A stretch of DNA of 64,000 nucleotides from Mytilus californianus (taxonomy: Eukaryota > Mollusca > Bivalvia > Mytilida > Mytilidae), in NCBI RefSeq assembly GCF_021869535.1, contig NW_026262668.1:139921635-139985634 (forward strand), given 5' to 3'. The notes beneath the pieces are model-generated. The model saw nothing but the letters and a program-made list of their open reading frames with translations. It ran no database searches and was not told the DNA's origin. The translations under genes were made by a program, and so were the position numbers. Below are positions 11,601 to 26,600 of this stretch, piece after piece. How positions within the stretch are numbered: position 1 is the stretch's first letter; each line of letters starts with the position of its first letter.

Positions 11601-14600
11601 TGGAATCTTAGGGTCTCAATAAGGCTCAGTTGGTGTTGTTGTACACTGGAATTTTAGGGTCTCAATAAGGCTCAGTTGGTTGTGTTGTACACTGGAATCT
11701 TAGGGTCTCAATAAGGCTCAGTTGATGTTGTTGTACGCTGGAATCTTACGGTCTCAATAAGGCTCAGTTGGTGTTGTTGTACACTGGAATCTTAGGGTCT
11801 CAATAAGGCTCAGTTGGTGTTGTTGTACACTGGAATTTTAGGGTCTCAATAAGGCTCAGTTGGTTGTGTTGTACACTGGAATCTTAGGGTCTCAATAAGG
11901 CTCAGTTGATGTTGTTGTACACTGGAATCTTAGTGTCTCAATAAGGCTCAGTTGGTGTTGTTGTACACTGGAATCTTAGGGTCTCAATAAGGCTCAGTTG
12001 GTGTTGTTGTACACTGGAATTTTAGGGTCTCAATAAGGTTCAGTTGGTTGTGTTGTACACTGGAATCTTAGGGTCTCAATAAGGCTCAGTTGGTGTTGTT
12101 GTACACTGTAATCTTAGGGTCTCAATAAGGCTCAGTTGGTTGTGTTGTACACTGGAATCTTAGGGTCTCAATAAGGCTCAGTTGGTGTTGTACGCTGGAA
12201 TTTTAGGTTCTCAATAAGGCTCAGTTGGTTGTGTTGTACACTGGAATCTTAGGGTCTCAATAAGGCTCAGTTGGTTGTGTTGTACACTGGAATCTTATAT
12301 AATTAGGGTCTCAATAAAGCTCAGTTGGTGTTGTTGTACACTGGAATTTTAGGGTCTCAATAAGGCTCAGTTGGTGTTGTTGTACACTGGAATCTTAGGG
12401 TGGAAATATATTTAAAAATCTTTATTCAACACAGGGTCAAATGAGATCAAGCACTTAACAGCCAGAATATCTCTGTACTTACTGCCACAAACCAACCAAT
12501 AGGATTACGTCTTAAAAGTTATGACAACCTTGTCTTAGTTCTAACTAATTGAAGTAAAGATTGGATGAGATTGCTTTTAATTAGAAGATTTATGGAATGT
12601 ACAACTGTATAAAACATTACAAAAACATTTGTCAACACTTGTAAACATTGCAATTAAAATAGTTGTACAACTTCTCATTTAAGTGTAAAATATTTATGTA
12701 AACACTTACTAGTATATATATATATATACATATTATATTAAGTTGATAAAAGCAGGCCATCTACTTGTGTTGGAATATAGAAGATGTTTGTATGATGTAA
12801 TGTGAATGAGAAATAATGCATAGAGTTGACTATAATTAACAGACTGACAGAGCATAGTACTGCATCAGTAAATAATGGAAAGTAAACATTTGGCATCAGG
12901 TTATTTGAGTTTGTGGTGACATTAACCACTATAGATCTGATGCAGTATTATTCTTGTCTTTCTTATAGTAACTCTCTTAGTCATCTTAATGTCCAGCTAT
13001 TTGTGGGTTTAGATTGTGTTTTAATATCTTTCATTTATTCATAGGAAGAAGACTATATAAGTACTGAGAACTTCATTCAAGGTAAGGAAAGTCATGTGAT
13101 CATGCATGTAATGTAGAGGTAAGATAAATTATATCTCACTCTACATTCAGTAGCTAGGTAGCCTTGTTTGACCTCTGACATCATATACTACAACAGAAGT
13201 CATAATGGTCTAGCAAAATAAATATTATTGTTATATATTACATCATTCAAGAACTATTAAACAAGGACATGTTGTTCCAAATGAAACTTTATGTTACCAC
13301 AATACGAAAGTCAATATCTGTTATATAGATGAAAAGGGACAAAAAGGTAAAATGTATACACAGAAGTTTTCTTCTCAAGTTTTATATATATTTAAATATA
13401 GGATTGGTAATGTAGATAAAAGGACTTGCACAATAATTGGACCACAATGATTCTGCATGTATGAGAATTAGGAAAACAATATTACAGTTTATTTGTATAG
13501 TAGCTTCACTTCCAACCACAAACCATATTATATTACAACCTTCTTTCTTGGTAAAGAAAAGTCTTGGTACAGCTTGACTTTCAACCACAAACCATATTAT
13601 ATTACAACCTTCTTTCTTGGTAAAGAAAAGTCTTGGTACAGCTTGACTTTCAACCACAAACCATATTATATTACAACCTTCTTTCTTGGTAAAGAAAAGT
13701 CTTGGTACAGCTTGACTTTCAATCACAAACCATATTATATTACAACCTTCTTTCTTGGTTAAGAAAAGTCTTGGTACAGCTTGACTTTCAATCACAAACC
13801 ATATTATATTACAACCTTCTTTCTTGGTTAAGAAAAGTCTTGGTATAGCTTGACTTTCAATCACAAACCATATTATATTACAACCTTCTTTCTTGGTTAA
13901 GAAAAGTCTTGGTATAGCTTGACTTTCAATCACAAACCATATTATATTACAACCTTCTTTCTTGGTTAAGAAAAGTCTTGGTATAGCTTGACTTTCAATC
14001 ACAAACCATATTATATTACAACCTTCTTTCTTGGTAAAGAAAAGTCTTGGTATAGCTTGACTTTCAATCACAAACCATATTATATTACAACCTTCTTTCT
14101 TGGTTAAGAAAAGTCTTGGTATAGCTTGACTTTCAATCACAAACCATATTATATTACAACCTTCTTTCTTGGTTAAGAAAAGTCTTGGTACAGCTTGACT
14201 TTCAATCACAAACCATATTATATTACAACCTTCTTTCTTGGTTAAGAAAAGTCTTGGTATAGCTTGACTTTCAATCACAAACCATATTATATTACAACCT
14301 TCTTTCTTGGTTAAGAAAAGTCTTGGTATAGCTTGACTTTCAATCACAAACCATATTATATTACAACCTTCTTTCTTGGTAAAGAAAAGTCTTGGTACAG
14401 CTTGACTTTCAATCACAAACCATATTATTTTACAACCTTCTTTCTTGGTAAAGAAAAGTCTTGGTATAGCTTGACTTTCAATCACAAACCATATTATATT
14501 ACAACCTTCTTTCTTGGTTAAGAAAAGTCTTGGTACAGCTTGACTTTCAATCACAAACCATATTATTTTACAACCTTCTTTCTTGGTAAAGAAAAGTCTT

Positions 14601-17600
14601 GGTATAGCTTGACTTTCAATCACAAACCATATTATATTACAACCTTCTTTCTTGGTTAAGAAAAGTCTTGGTACAGCTTGACTTTCAATCACAAACCATA
14701 TTATATTACAACCTTCTTTCTTGGTTAAGAAAAGTCTTGGTATAGCTTGACTTTCAATCACAAACCATATTATATTACAACCTTCTTTCTTGGTTAAGAA
14801 AAGTCTTGGTATAGCTTGACTTTCAATCACAAACCATATTATATTACAACCTTCTTTCTTGGTAAAGAAAAGTCTTGGTACAGCTTGACTTTCAATCACA
14901 AACCATATTATTTTACAACCTTCTTTCTTGGTAAAGAAAAGTCTTGGTATAGCTTGACTTTCAATCACAAACCATATTATATTACAACCTTCTTTCTTGG
15001 TTAAGAAAAGTCTTGGTATAGCTTGACTTTCAATCACAAACCATATTATATTACAACCTTCTTTCTTGGTTAAGAAAAGTCTTGGTATAGCTTGACTTTC
15101 AATCACAAACCATATTATATTACAACCTTCTTTCTTGGTTAAGAAAAGTCTTGGTATAGCTTGACTTTCAATCACAAACCATATTATATTACAACCTTCT
15201 TTATTTGTAAGGGAAATCCTTGATGTAACTTTTCATTAACAAACCATATTGTATTACAGTCTATGTTTTAACAGACGAAGTAGTGGATGTGGGTGGCTGT
15301 TGAAACTTATTTTTTTTCATTTCTTGAATTAAATTGGTTACTTAATAGTATAGGTATTGTAATATCTGTAGATGTCAATCTACTTGTCTTTAAATGTTTA
15401 GGCGACAGTCTCATCTTTCAATCATATATAACAGTTTCCTATCATGCAATAAGATTTGTATAAACAGATATATATATACATACATCCTGAGAGTAATTAA
15501 TTGTCACTTAGATTACATACTTGTAAGTGGTGCCACAAAGATTTGTCAACCTTTAATTTTCTTCCTATTTATAGGAAGGCAGATTTTTTAGTTGTTCACA
15601 AGTAGGAATGGTAGAGGCTAAGATTTTCTAGACAAAACATTCTGCTTCCAACATAGGTACTTAGCAAAATGGATTCAGTTTTAAACTTTAAAAATGCAAC
15701 TGTTGTCTTTCATATGAAGTTTTTTTTAAAGAAAACTTAAATCCAAATAACCCAGAAGTATATTTCTTTTTTGTGTTTTTTAGGATCTCGACGTAGAAGT
15801 AAACATGGTGGATCAGAACCTATGGACACAATTTTTGTTAAGAATGTGAAAGAAGACAGTCCTGCCTATTTAGCTGGTTTATGTACAGGGGATAGGATTT
15901 TATCTGTGAACAATTTTCCTGTTACAGGGAAAACATATCAGCAAGTTATCTCCCTTATACAGTCAGGTGAATCAAGACTTAAACTGGAAGTTTTGCCACA
16001 AGACCAGGATATTTTACAAATGGTAAGTGTTTAGTTAGCATAGTAAGTTAAATCTATCCTGTCAGGGCTTCTTATTTTGATGGAATAATTAGGATGTTCT
16101 ACTTATGGTAAAGTTATTGTGAATAGGGGATCAGTTCAATCAGTTATTGCCCTTTAAAAAGACTTGTGACTGTGTGTGTGTGTTTGTGTTACTGGGTTCA
16201 TAACATCCTAGACTTCAAGTCATGTTTACAAATTTCTTCTAGAAATGTTGTGACCAATGGTCGGTTGACAGTTTGTGTGTTGTGTATCACTGTGTTCTTT
16301 TAAGTGTGGTATTGCAAGGGGATGCTTTGCTTTGAAATTTTTGTTTATTTGATCAAGGACATTTGATCAAGAAATAAAAATTAGAAACATTTGAACCAGC
16401 GTAAAATGGTACTTACAAAGAATATTCAGTAAATCATAGCAGTACTTAATTGTCAATACAGTGTCAAAGTCACCTAGCTAAAAAATATAAAGAAATCTAA
16501 TTTATAAAGACATTAAAAAAAAGAGATTTAAAAGTTTTCTATAGAACTTGTTGGTATTTAAGTCCTTAAATATTGTATTTAATTCTGACCACACATTTAT
16601 TCAAATAATTGAACAAACATAAAGTTTAGAATGGCAGAAATCCAATGACATCACATCATCCACACATTAAAACTTGAAACCCTTTCATGTCCTTCAGAAG
16701 AAAAAAACCATTAAGATGGTTGACTAATTGATTGATGTTAAAGGTTTAAGTAAGCAGATATCCTTTTTGTTTGCTTGTGTAAATGATGGAAACTTATACC
16801 TTTAAAAAAAGATATTATTGTCGCTTCACAATATAGACACTTCACACTAAATAGAACAAATCTTTGATAGAAGTATTTTGACTGCAAGTACAATTTTGTA
16901 AAATGATACAGATCCAAAAACTTTGTTATTTTGAGTCTTATTGTGCATTTCTAATTATGTTTTTCTCACAGAATTGAAGTTCTGTAAACTTCCAGTGGGA
17001 ATGCAAAACCCACTGGTATGTTCTCCTAAAATCTTATAATGGCAATACATACTTTTTATCCTGAAATCTTATAATGGGCAATAATATATTTTTATCCTGA
17101 TGTTTTTTCTCCTCTTAGTAAAAGCTTATTGATAGTGTATATTCTCTAATTACTTGGATGTTCATTTTAATACCTTGGCCTGAAGGGAGCCATGAAGAAT
17201 TACCTTTGTCTACATCTGTATGTCACAGTAAAGTAAGTCAGCCACGACCATGTCAAATATTCAATGTTGTTATGTATGAGCCACTAAAGTTAAATTCAAA
17301 TTTAACATATTTGATGCTTGATGGTCCTGAGTTTTGCCCCTTGATATTGTTGAAAGTTTTCAGTGATTTGATTGTAACTGTTTCTCTCCACCTATTGCAG
17401 TTCATTCAAAATTCTGAGTTCAATTTTTTTTTATGATTTTTATCTTGCCTTGAAGGAGTCAATAAGTGAATCCCAAGGTATGCTATTTTTAGTGGCACCA
17501 TCAGCAGTTTCTTAAAGTTTGTGAATAGGTCTGTTTAAGGGGAACTACTCATGATAAGTCAATGACATTTGGTATGCATTTGTATAATCATTGGTACATC

Positions 17601-20600
17601 TCATTTCCGGGGAGATAATTTGGCTCTGCCCCCTCAGTCATGGTCTATTGACTTTGAAACTTTTGCATAGTTTATATATCTTAAAATTAATGATTAGGTC
17701 AGTTTAAGGAGAACCACTTATGATAATTAAAAAAAAAAAGATATTTGGTATGCAGTTGTATTAGCATTGGCATATCTCATTTCCATGGAAATTATTTAGC
17801 CCTTTACATTGAGTCATTGTTCATTGACTGAGTATTTTGCATAATTTAAACATGTTAAATGTGAAAGTGTTATCATTTTAATTTCAACATTTATACATTT
17901 ATATCAAAATTACAGACAGGCAAGACATATCTCTGTGTCAACAGTTTATACACAATTTAAACAGAATATGACTCATCAGGCTGTGTATATTTTTCAGACA
18001 TTAATGTTTTATTATCAGTAGTACTATTTGTTTAACATGTCTGACATAACAACCTTATTATGCAATAAAATAGATTGTGTTCTCTTAAGCTGACAAGTTT
18101 CAAATTTAATTAAATTTATAAAGTGAACAATTTATTTTCTATAATTCAAGAAAAGAACCATGACAATTGTAATAAAGAAAGTAATCGTCTCTCTCAAACA
18201 GCTTACTTTTAGTCTATGATAAACCACAAAGTTTTAATTCCCACAAGATTTATTTAAATGTGATTTTTTGGCAGCTGATAAAGTTATAATAAGTCACAGG
18301 ATTATATTTGTACTGAATTTAACTTCTGAAGAAGCAGTTTTATGCATTAATTGATTTGTGACATCAAATGAAATGGAAAGGGAGAAATTTTTTTTTTACA
18401 TTTATTTGCTTGATATTTGTATTCACTAAACCCTCCCCATGCCCCCAGGAATCCCCATGCCCCCAGGGATATTGTTAATTTGTTCAAATTTGATATAACT
18501 TTTACTAGGTTAAGCTTATTTCAAAACAAATACACAAAGTTATCAAAGCAATTGTATTTAAATTAGGTATATAACAAAACTTTGAATGGTTAAGATATTA
18601 AAAAAAAAATTGTCTTTATCAGAGGATTTTTTTCTTAGGTATTTCATTGAAAAAAATCTTTAGATAAACTTGGCTATTTAAAATCTTTATGTTCTTTCCT
18701 ATGTAAACAATTGACACAACAGGTAAATCTCAGGTGTGCAGACAGGTAAATGTTAACTGTTATGTCTGTCACCATCATTTCTACTTATTGTTATAAGATT
18801 GTTCTAATGAGAGCTGGTTAAATATTATTGATGAATCGCTGCACCATATGTGGGTGTCCTTTTCCTTGGGGAAAGTTTAACAATTAACTTGATTTGTTGA
18901 GGTTTGTGACTGGTATATTATTACAATGTATTATGGAGGAGAGAACATGGAAATAAATTATATTGTGTGAAACAAATTGTTCAATTTATTCTGAGAAAAC
19001 AGTTTATTCTTAGTGACATTTTTATTTAATCTGATTGTAAGGAATCTTATTATAGTGTGTATTGTTCTGTCTTAAAAAGGTAGGTTCAGCTCTTCTGTTA
19101 TTTGTTTTTTGGTCACATGTTCCAGGTATTTAAGCCTCAATAAAGCATTATAGTGATTTGAAGGTGTTTTTGTTTAAAATTGATTAATAATTTGATGTTT
19201 TTTTTTTAAATTTGAGTGTGATTGCATACCTGTTTTAAATAAACTGGTGAATATGTGTGAGATTAAAACTTAACATCAGTGATAAACATTGATATAAAGA
19301 GATGCTCTCAGGTACACTGTACTAGGATTGTTTGACCTCATACAAGGTCAGACCGTACATATAAGTATCACTTCTATATCCTTATGTGGTTAAGGATTCT
19401 TCTTACTTTGTTGCTATATTTAAATGTTGATATAATTAGGTGTGAACTCTCACTTCATCAGGATCTGAAATATGTTGACAATTTGGAAAAAGGAATTATG
19501 ATTTATTTACTAAATTAATTTTGTGTTTGGAGGTAAATTAGCAATGTAGAATGTTAAGGGATTTAATGACAAAGATTAACCCTATTTGATTATAATTATT
19601 TAATATGGACCTTTGTTATATGGCTCTGTTTGGATTCTAATGGATGCCTCTTGATACGTACAATAAGCAGGAATAATAGATATGCATATCGAAAAGGAAA
19701 AGAGCATTGATATAAAGTTATAAATATGTAGTATAGTGATTTCATTTGACAGTCTCCTCTTGTTGTCTTTTTCAGGCATACAAAAACACACATACTTTAT
19801 CCCAAGATTCTTTGTATCATGGTCGTGGCAATACAAACACAGCTTCAAGGCTAAACTCATCTCAAGGATATACTTTATCTTCCATGGAGAATATAGCTCC
19901 CTCTAGTGGTGGATATCAGGAACATTCTGCCACTGGTAGTGATGGACAAGCAGAAATGGAGGAATACAGTCCAGAACGTAACATAAAATCTACAGTGTCT
20001 TATACTACTAGTGTTTATCGTGAACCCAGTGGATATAATGGTAGAGGTGAACCAAGATCTTTTGTTGATACACGTAAAGAATTTGAAGAGAGGGTTAAAG
20101 ATTACTCCGACCCTCCACCTAATAAAACATTCTCCTTTGGACTATACTATCCAACACCAAAGAAAGAAAGTCGAACAGAGGTAACCTTTAGACGAGGTCG
20201 AGACAATGTACTGCAGCCTAATGATTCACAAGAAAATATTGCTAAAACTGTAAGGACTGCTCGAGTTATTCCTCTTGAAAAAAAATCTTCTAGAGAGGAA
20301 CAATCACAAGAATCTTTAATTAGTTCAAGTAGTTCATCAGGATATACATTGTCATCTTCACCATCACGGCATAGTTACCCAGATTCCATCAGAAACAATC
20401 CCCCTTTACCCCCACCGAGGTCATTTACATCACCCGAGAGACAGAGAAGTGAAATTCATACAACTACACGCCATTATGTTCCTGTTGTACCACAAGGTCA
20501 GAGGTCAGCTAAAATGTCATCAAGTTTAGACAATTTAGATTCAAGGGCAGAAAATTATCAGACAGATAGGAATTTAAGAACTAATTATAGCACAACACGA

Positions 20601-23600
20601 ATCTATGAACATCCAAGTAAAAATAGTAACACAAGAACGTTTATCGTGAAAATAAATGATAGTGGGACTGAAAGTGAGAACGATGAAAATTCCAATCAAA
20701 ATCGTAATTCTTATGGAACAGCATTTGCATTGACTAGATCTCCCCATTCTACCTCTATAGAAATAAAGGCAAAAGAACGCCCTCGAGTGTCACAGCGTAA
20801 GAAACAGTTTGAAACAGGACAAATGGAAAAAACAGGATCTACTCCTAATGTCAACAGATACAAAACAGAGATACAGAAAATCACATCATTAGGAAAATTC
20901 AATAGTGTGTCTTCAAGATTACAAAATTTTGAAAAATCTGAAGATGGACAACAAAGTGCACCAAAGTTAAGGAGAATGTCGTCAACAGAAAGGTACTCAT
21001 CCCCAGAGGCTCCCTCTATCAGTCACAATCAGAACCAACCACAATTTCAAGAACAGGCACCGATCAGAATTTATGTTTCTCAAGGGTCATCAAATAACCA
21101 GTCATCACCTATTGTTGAAATTGTACCTATGTCAATGTATCAAGGGGGTGAAGCTATGGACAGTAACAGGGGACCAGTCAATAAAACTCCAGTTCATGTC
21201 CAGCATGATGACATGGATGGTGGGAGAGCAGACCAAGAAATGGAAGATGATGATAAACATGGACAGAAACCTGTAAGAAAACCATCATTTTTAGCTGCAG
21301 TCACTGCTTCACAGGAACTTTGTAAGTTTAGTAGGAACATGTTGTTATTATCTTTCTCTTGTAGAGCATCATAAATTATATTTGTAGATACCAGTTCTTA
21401 GCAATAGTGAATGGTTCACATCAGTTCTTAGCAATAGTGAATGGTTCACATCAGTTCTTAGCAATAGTGAATGGTTCACATCAGTTCTTAGCAATAGTGA
21501 ATGGTTCACATCAGTTCTTAGCAATAGTGAATGGTTCACATCAGTTCTTAGCAATAGTGAATGGTTCACATCAGTTCTTAGCAATAGTGAATGGTTCACA
21601 TCAGTTCTTAGCAATAGTGAATGGTTCACATCAGTTCTTAGCAATAGTGAATGGTTCACATCAGTTCTTAGCCATAGCTAATGGTTCACATTATTTTGTT
21701 AGTTGGTTATTTATAGGTTCCCATTTCTAACATGTTTGAAAGCCCCATATGAGAGTTTATAACTGATCTCATGACTTGTAGGTACCAGTACATAACAGCT
21801 TTGAACAGGTTTTACCAGCATATTAAATGCAATGGTTTTATAGGTAGATACATGTAAATAAGATATTAAACACTTGGCTTGATTACCTTTTGAATTGTTA
21901 AGAAGTAATATACACCTGTGGAAAGCACCATAAATAAGCATTATTTATAGTTTGAATTTGGTTATTTTTTAAGATAGTTTTGAATTTCTTGTTCCAGCAC
22001 CGTCAGAGCCACAGGGGACAAAGTAATAGCCTTCGTCTTTGACTAGTCTGTCTGTCATGCCACAGGGGACATAGTAATAGCCTTCCTCTTTGGCCTATCC
22101 GTCTGTCATGCCATTGTAAGATGAACATGGTTGATTTTTGTCGAGCCTTCGACTTTTGTCGAAAAAGCGAGACATAGCGATCCTACATTCCGTCGGCGTC
22201 GTCGTCGGCGGCGTCCACAAATATTCACTCTGTGGTTAAAGTTTTTGAAATTTTAATAACTTTCTTAAACTAACCTGGATTTCTACCAAACTTGGACAGA
22301 AGCTTGTTTATGATCATAAGATAATATTCAAAAGTAAATTTTGTAAAAAAAAAATTCCATTTTTTCCGTATTTTACTTATAAATGGACTTAGTTTTTCTG
22401 CCAGGAAACATTACATTAACTCTGTGGTTAAAGTTTTTGAAATTTTAATAACTTTCTTAAACTATCCTGGATTTCTACCAAACTTGGACAGAAGCTTGTT
22501 TATGATCATAAGATAGTATCCAGAAGTAAATTTTGTAAAAAAAAAATTCCATTTTTTCCGTATTTTACTTATAAATGGACTTAGTTTTTCTGCCAGGAAA
22601 CATTACATTCACTCTGTGGTTAAAGTTTTTGAAATTTTAATAACTTTCTTAAACTATCCTGGATTTCTACCAAACTTGGATAGAAGCTTGTTTATGATCA
22701 TAAGACAGTATCCAGAAGTAAATTTTGTAAAAAAAAAATTCCATTTTTTCCGTATTTTACTTATAAATGGACTTAGTTTTTCTGCCAGTTAGCATTACAT
22801 TCGCTCTGTGGTTTAAGTTTTTAAAATTTTAACAACTTTCTTAAACTATCCTGGGTTTGTACCAAACTTGGACAGAAGCTTGTTTATGATTTAAAGCTAG
22901 TATCTAGAAGGAAATTTTGTTAAAATTTTGTTCCATTTTTTCCGTATTTTACTTATAAATAGACTTAGTTTTTCTTCCAGTTAACATTACATACAGTCTG
23001 CAGTTTAAGTTTTTAAAACATTTATTAGATTCATAAACTATACTGGATTTTTACCAAACTTGGACAGAAGCTACTTACAATCAAAAGATAGTATATAGAG
23101 GAATATTTTTATTAATTTTTTTCCTCATTTTTGTTGAGCCTGCGATTAACAGCAAAAGTAGGCGAGACACTGGGTTCCGCGGAACCTTTACGAATTTTTT
23201 CAAAGTTAAGTTTTCATGATTAGGCTCATTTCTCAGATATCATAAGTAAAAGATCAACTAAATTGTGTGTATAGAATGATTGAAAGGTGAATATGTCTGT
23301 GTGTCAGGATTCATCTAATCTTGACCTCATCTTCATTGTTCATTGGTCAAAGTTAAATTTTCATGACTAGGTGCGTTTCTCAGATGAGCATGATGAGTGA
23401 TAGGTTTATTATATTGGGGACATTAAGCAAGTAACAATCAGTCAATTCATTATTTTAGGGTGTATAGAATGATTATAAGTTAGACAAGTCTGTCTGACAT
23501 AGTTCTCCTGACCTTGATCTTAAAAACTTTCAACTTGAATTTCAATCATTATAGATATAGCAGGCAAGACATATCAGCGTTGTTGTCAATTGTTACACCA

Positions 23601-26600
23601 TGATACCTTGTGAACGTCTCTGCAAGACCGTTTGCAAGAATGTTTTCATATTTAGTAGGATTGTTTGTCATCATTTGTAGTTGACAATACTATATTTATT
23701 ATTTTGATTAGATAATTCTTGTGTGAGTTATATGACTTTGATAATGTCTTATCCAACCATGCTGGGTCTTATCCAACCATACTGGGTCATATCCAGCCAT
23801 ACTGGGTCTTACTCTTGTCCAAACTTACTGGCTCAAACTCTTATCCAACCATACTGGGTCTTACTCTTGTCCAACCATACTGGGTCTTACTCTTATCCAA
23901 CCATACTGGGTCTAACTCTTATCCACCCATACTGGGTCTTACTCTTGTCCAACCATACTGGGTCTTACTCTTGTCCAACCATACTGGGTCTTACTCTTAT
24001 CCAACCATACTGGGTCTAACTCTTATCCAACCATACTGGTTCTAACTCTTATCCAACCATGCTGGGTCTTATCCAACCATACTGGGTCATTCCAGCCATA
24101 CTGGGTCTTACTCTTATCCAGCCATACTGATCTTACTCTTATCCAACCATACTGGGTCTTACTCTTATCCAACCAAACTGGTCTTACTCTTATCCAACCA
24201 TACTGGGTCTTACTCTTATCCAACCATACTGGGTCTTACTCTTATCCAACCATACTGGGTCTTACTCTTATCCAACCATACTGGGTCTATGTGATCACGT
24301 TGGATCTGAAGATATTGGAGAATTCTGGATTAAAGACAAATAGTACCCAATTATGTTTATTTTGCTGTAAACTGAAATACTGCCAAATTACATACACTTC
24401 ATCGTGAATTGAAATTCTGCCCAAATACTTATACTTGGCCTTAAACTGACCTACTGCTTAATTACTTTAATATACTTCACCTTAAACTGAAATACTGCCC
24501 AATTATATTTACTTCAACTTAAATTGAATAATTGCCTAATAACATACACTTGGCCTGAAATAGAAATACTGCCTAATTACCATTATTTGGCCTTAAACAG
24601 AAATACTAACTAATTTCATATACTTGGCCTAATACTGCCTAATTACATAAATTTGGCCTTAATCAGAAATACTGCCTAATTTCATATGCTTGTCCTTAAA
24701 AAAGAAATACTGCCTAGTTACACATACTTGGCCTTAATCAGAAATACTGCCTAATTTCATATACTTGGCCTCAAACAGAAATACTGACTAATTTCATATA
24801 CTTGGCCTAAAACAGACATACTGCCTAATTACATATACTTGGCCTTAATCAGAAATACTGCCTAATTTCATATACTTGGCCCTAAATAGAAATACTGCCT
24901 GATTACATATATACTTCACCTGAAACTTAAATACTGCCTAATTCTATATACTTGGCCTTAGACAGAAATACTGCCAAAATTACTTATACCTGACCCTAAA
25001 CAGAAAAACTGCCAAAGTGAGACATAGCGATCCTAGATTCAATCGACGGCGTCAACATTTAGGTTCAGTCTGAGATTAAAGTTTTTCAGTCATCAATAGC
25101 TTTGTCAAACCTCTATGGAATTTTATGAAATTTGGACAAAAGCTTTTTTATGACCAAAAGACAGTATCACTGGTACAATTTTGAAAATATTTATTTTCAT
25201 TTTCTCGTATTTTACTGATAAATGAACTTAGTTTTTTTTACAATTAGAATAGATACAGTCTGAGCTTAAAGTTTTTCAGTCATCAATAACTTTGACAAAC
25301 CTTCATGCAATTTTTGAAAATTTGGACAGAAGATTAGTTATTACCAAAATACAGTATTCAGGGCAAAATTATGAAAATATTTATTTTCATTTTTCCATAT
25401 TTAATTGATAATGGACTCACTATTTAAGTCAACATTACACTTTTACACTGACAGCAGCAATCGCAAGCGAGACACAGAGTTCCACGAAACCCCTTACACA
25501 TTTTTAGTAAATAACCTTGACAATTTCACTGGAAGTGGTAAACAAAACGTTAGTCCTGTTGATGATCATGTAGTTGGCCATACATGTATAATGCAATAAA
25601 TGGACTACTTTGATATAAGCATTATGTCTATGTAAACCATTGTTAGTGTTTCCTGGGCTCAAGGAAGGATGTTTTGTCATCCCTTTACATTAAATCACAT
25701 GTACTTGTATCACATAACATTATAAGGAAACGTAACAATTCATATGTGATGTGGATAAAAGGTTAACCAGTTTTTTTTTACGTAACGGGGAAGCAACAAT
25801 GAAATTCACATGCTACTGACTTAATAACAGCATTTTATGTCACATAAAGGTTTCTAACAATTTAATTAGGAACAAAATGTCATTTCAGTTCAAATTGTGA
25901 GAATTTTACATAAAATAGAATACATGTGATTAAACAGTTTGAACATATAACACAGTGATGAATATATGTTCAAATATACCTACATGTAGTGTGTATTTAA
26001 TGTAGTAAAGGATTGTTTGCGATTAGAGGAAATTATTATATATGGGACAAATGTGTTAATTATAATATTGATTGTGTATGGTGGTATGAGGAAATAAAGC
26101 ATGTATTATCAGAATACTTAAGTTTGGAAATAATTACTCAGAATAATTCATAATTGAAAGTGTAAACAGGGTTGATGGATTAATGGTGAATTTAAATAAT
26201 CTGAACCCAAATGTTCATAAAAGTTTGTCTATTCAGTTCCACAGCTTTAGATGGTAAGTTTAGACAATGGCTCTAATACAGATATACAGGGTAGACATGG
26301 TAGATATTAAAGCAGTCAGTCATAAAGAAATCGTCTTCAAGATAAGCCTTTTATATCTTTTTATACAGAAAAGGTTTTGGTCATTGTTGAAGGCCATACT
26401 GTGACCTTAAAACAAGGAATAATTTGAATCTGGAATAATTTTGAATTCTGTATGATGAAAACTAATCATGTTTGTTAAATTCTCAATAGAGCTTATGTTA
26501 TGTCATTGTTTGTATATTATGCCTACTCTACTTAAAGCTTATTTATTATTTATTACCAAACTAAACAGGGGCATGGCTAAGGTTCACGTTACATTCACTG

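Noticed and set aside
8294..12400. CRISPR-like array
   Set aside because: Units are directly contiguous without unique spacers, the DNA is from an animal nucleus, and no cas genes are present.
13382..15175. Minus-strand 597-codon open frame as a gene
   Set aside because: It is the 69-bp minisatellite read in a frame that happens to be open. The recurrent unit differences alter the amino acid, there is no splice or promoter context, and it lies inside an intron of a gene on the other strand.
17158..17436. 92-codon open frame in the third visible intron
   Set aside because: No recognisable domain, and no compatible splice sites linking it to the gene.
19746..19775. Met at 19746 as the start of a separate 542-residue protein
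   Set aside because: A canonical acceptor ends at 19775 and the frame continues the PDZ exon in phase 0; the upstream codons are intron.
21369..21730. Overlapping open frames on both strands of the 30-bp array
   Set aside because: Direct result of a 30-bp stop-free unit.
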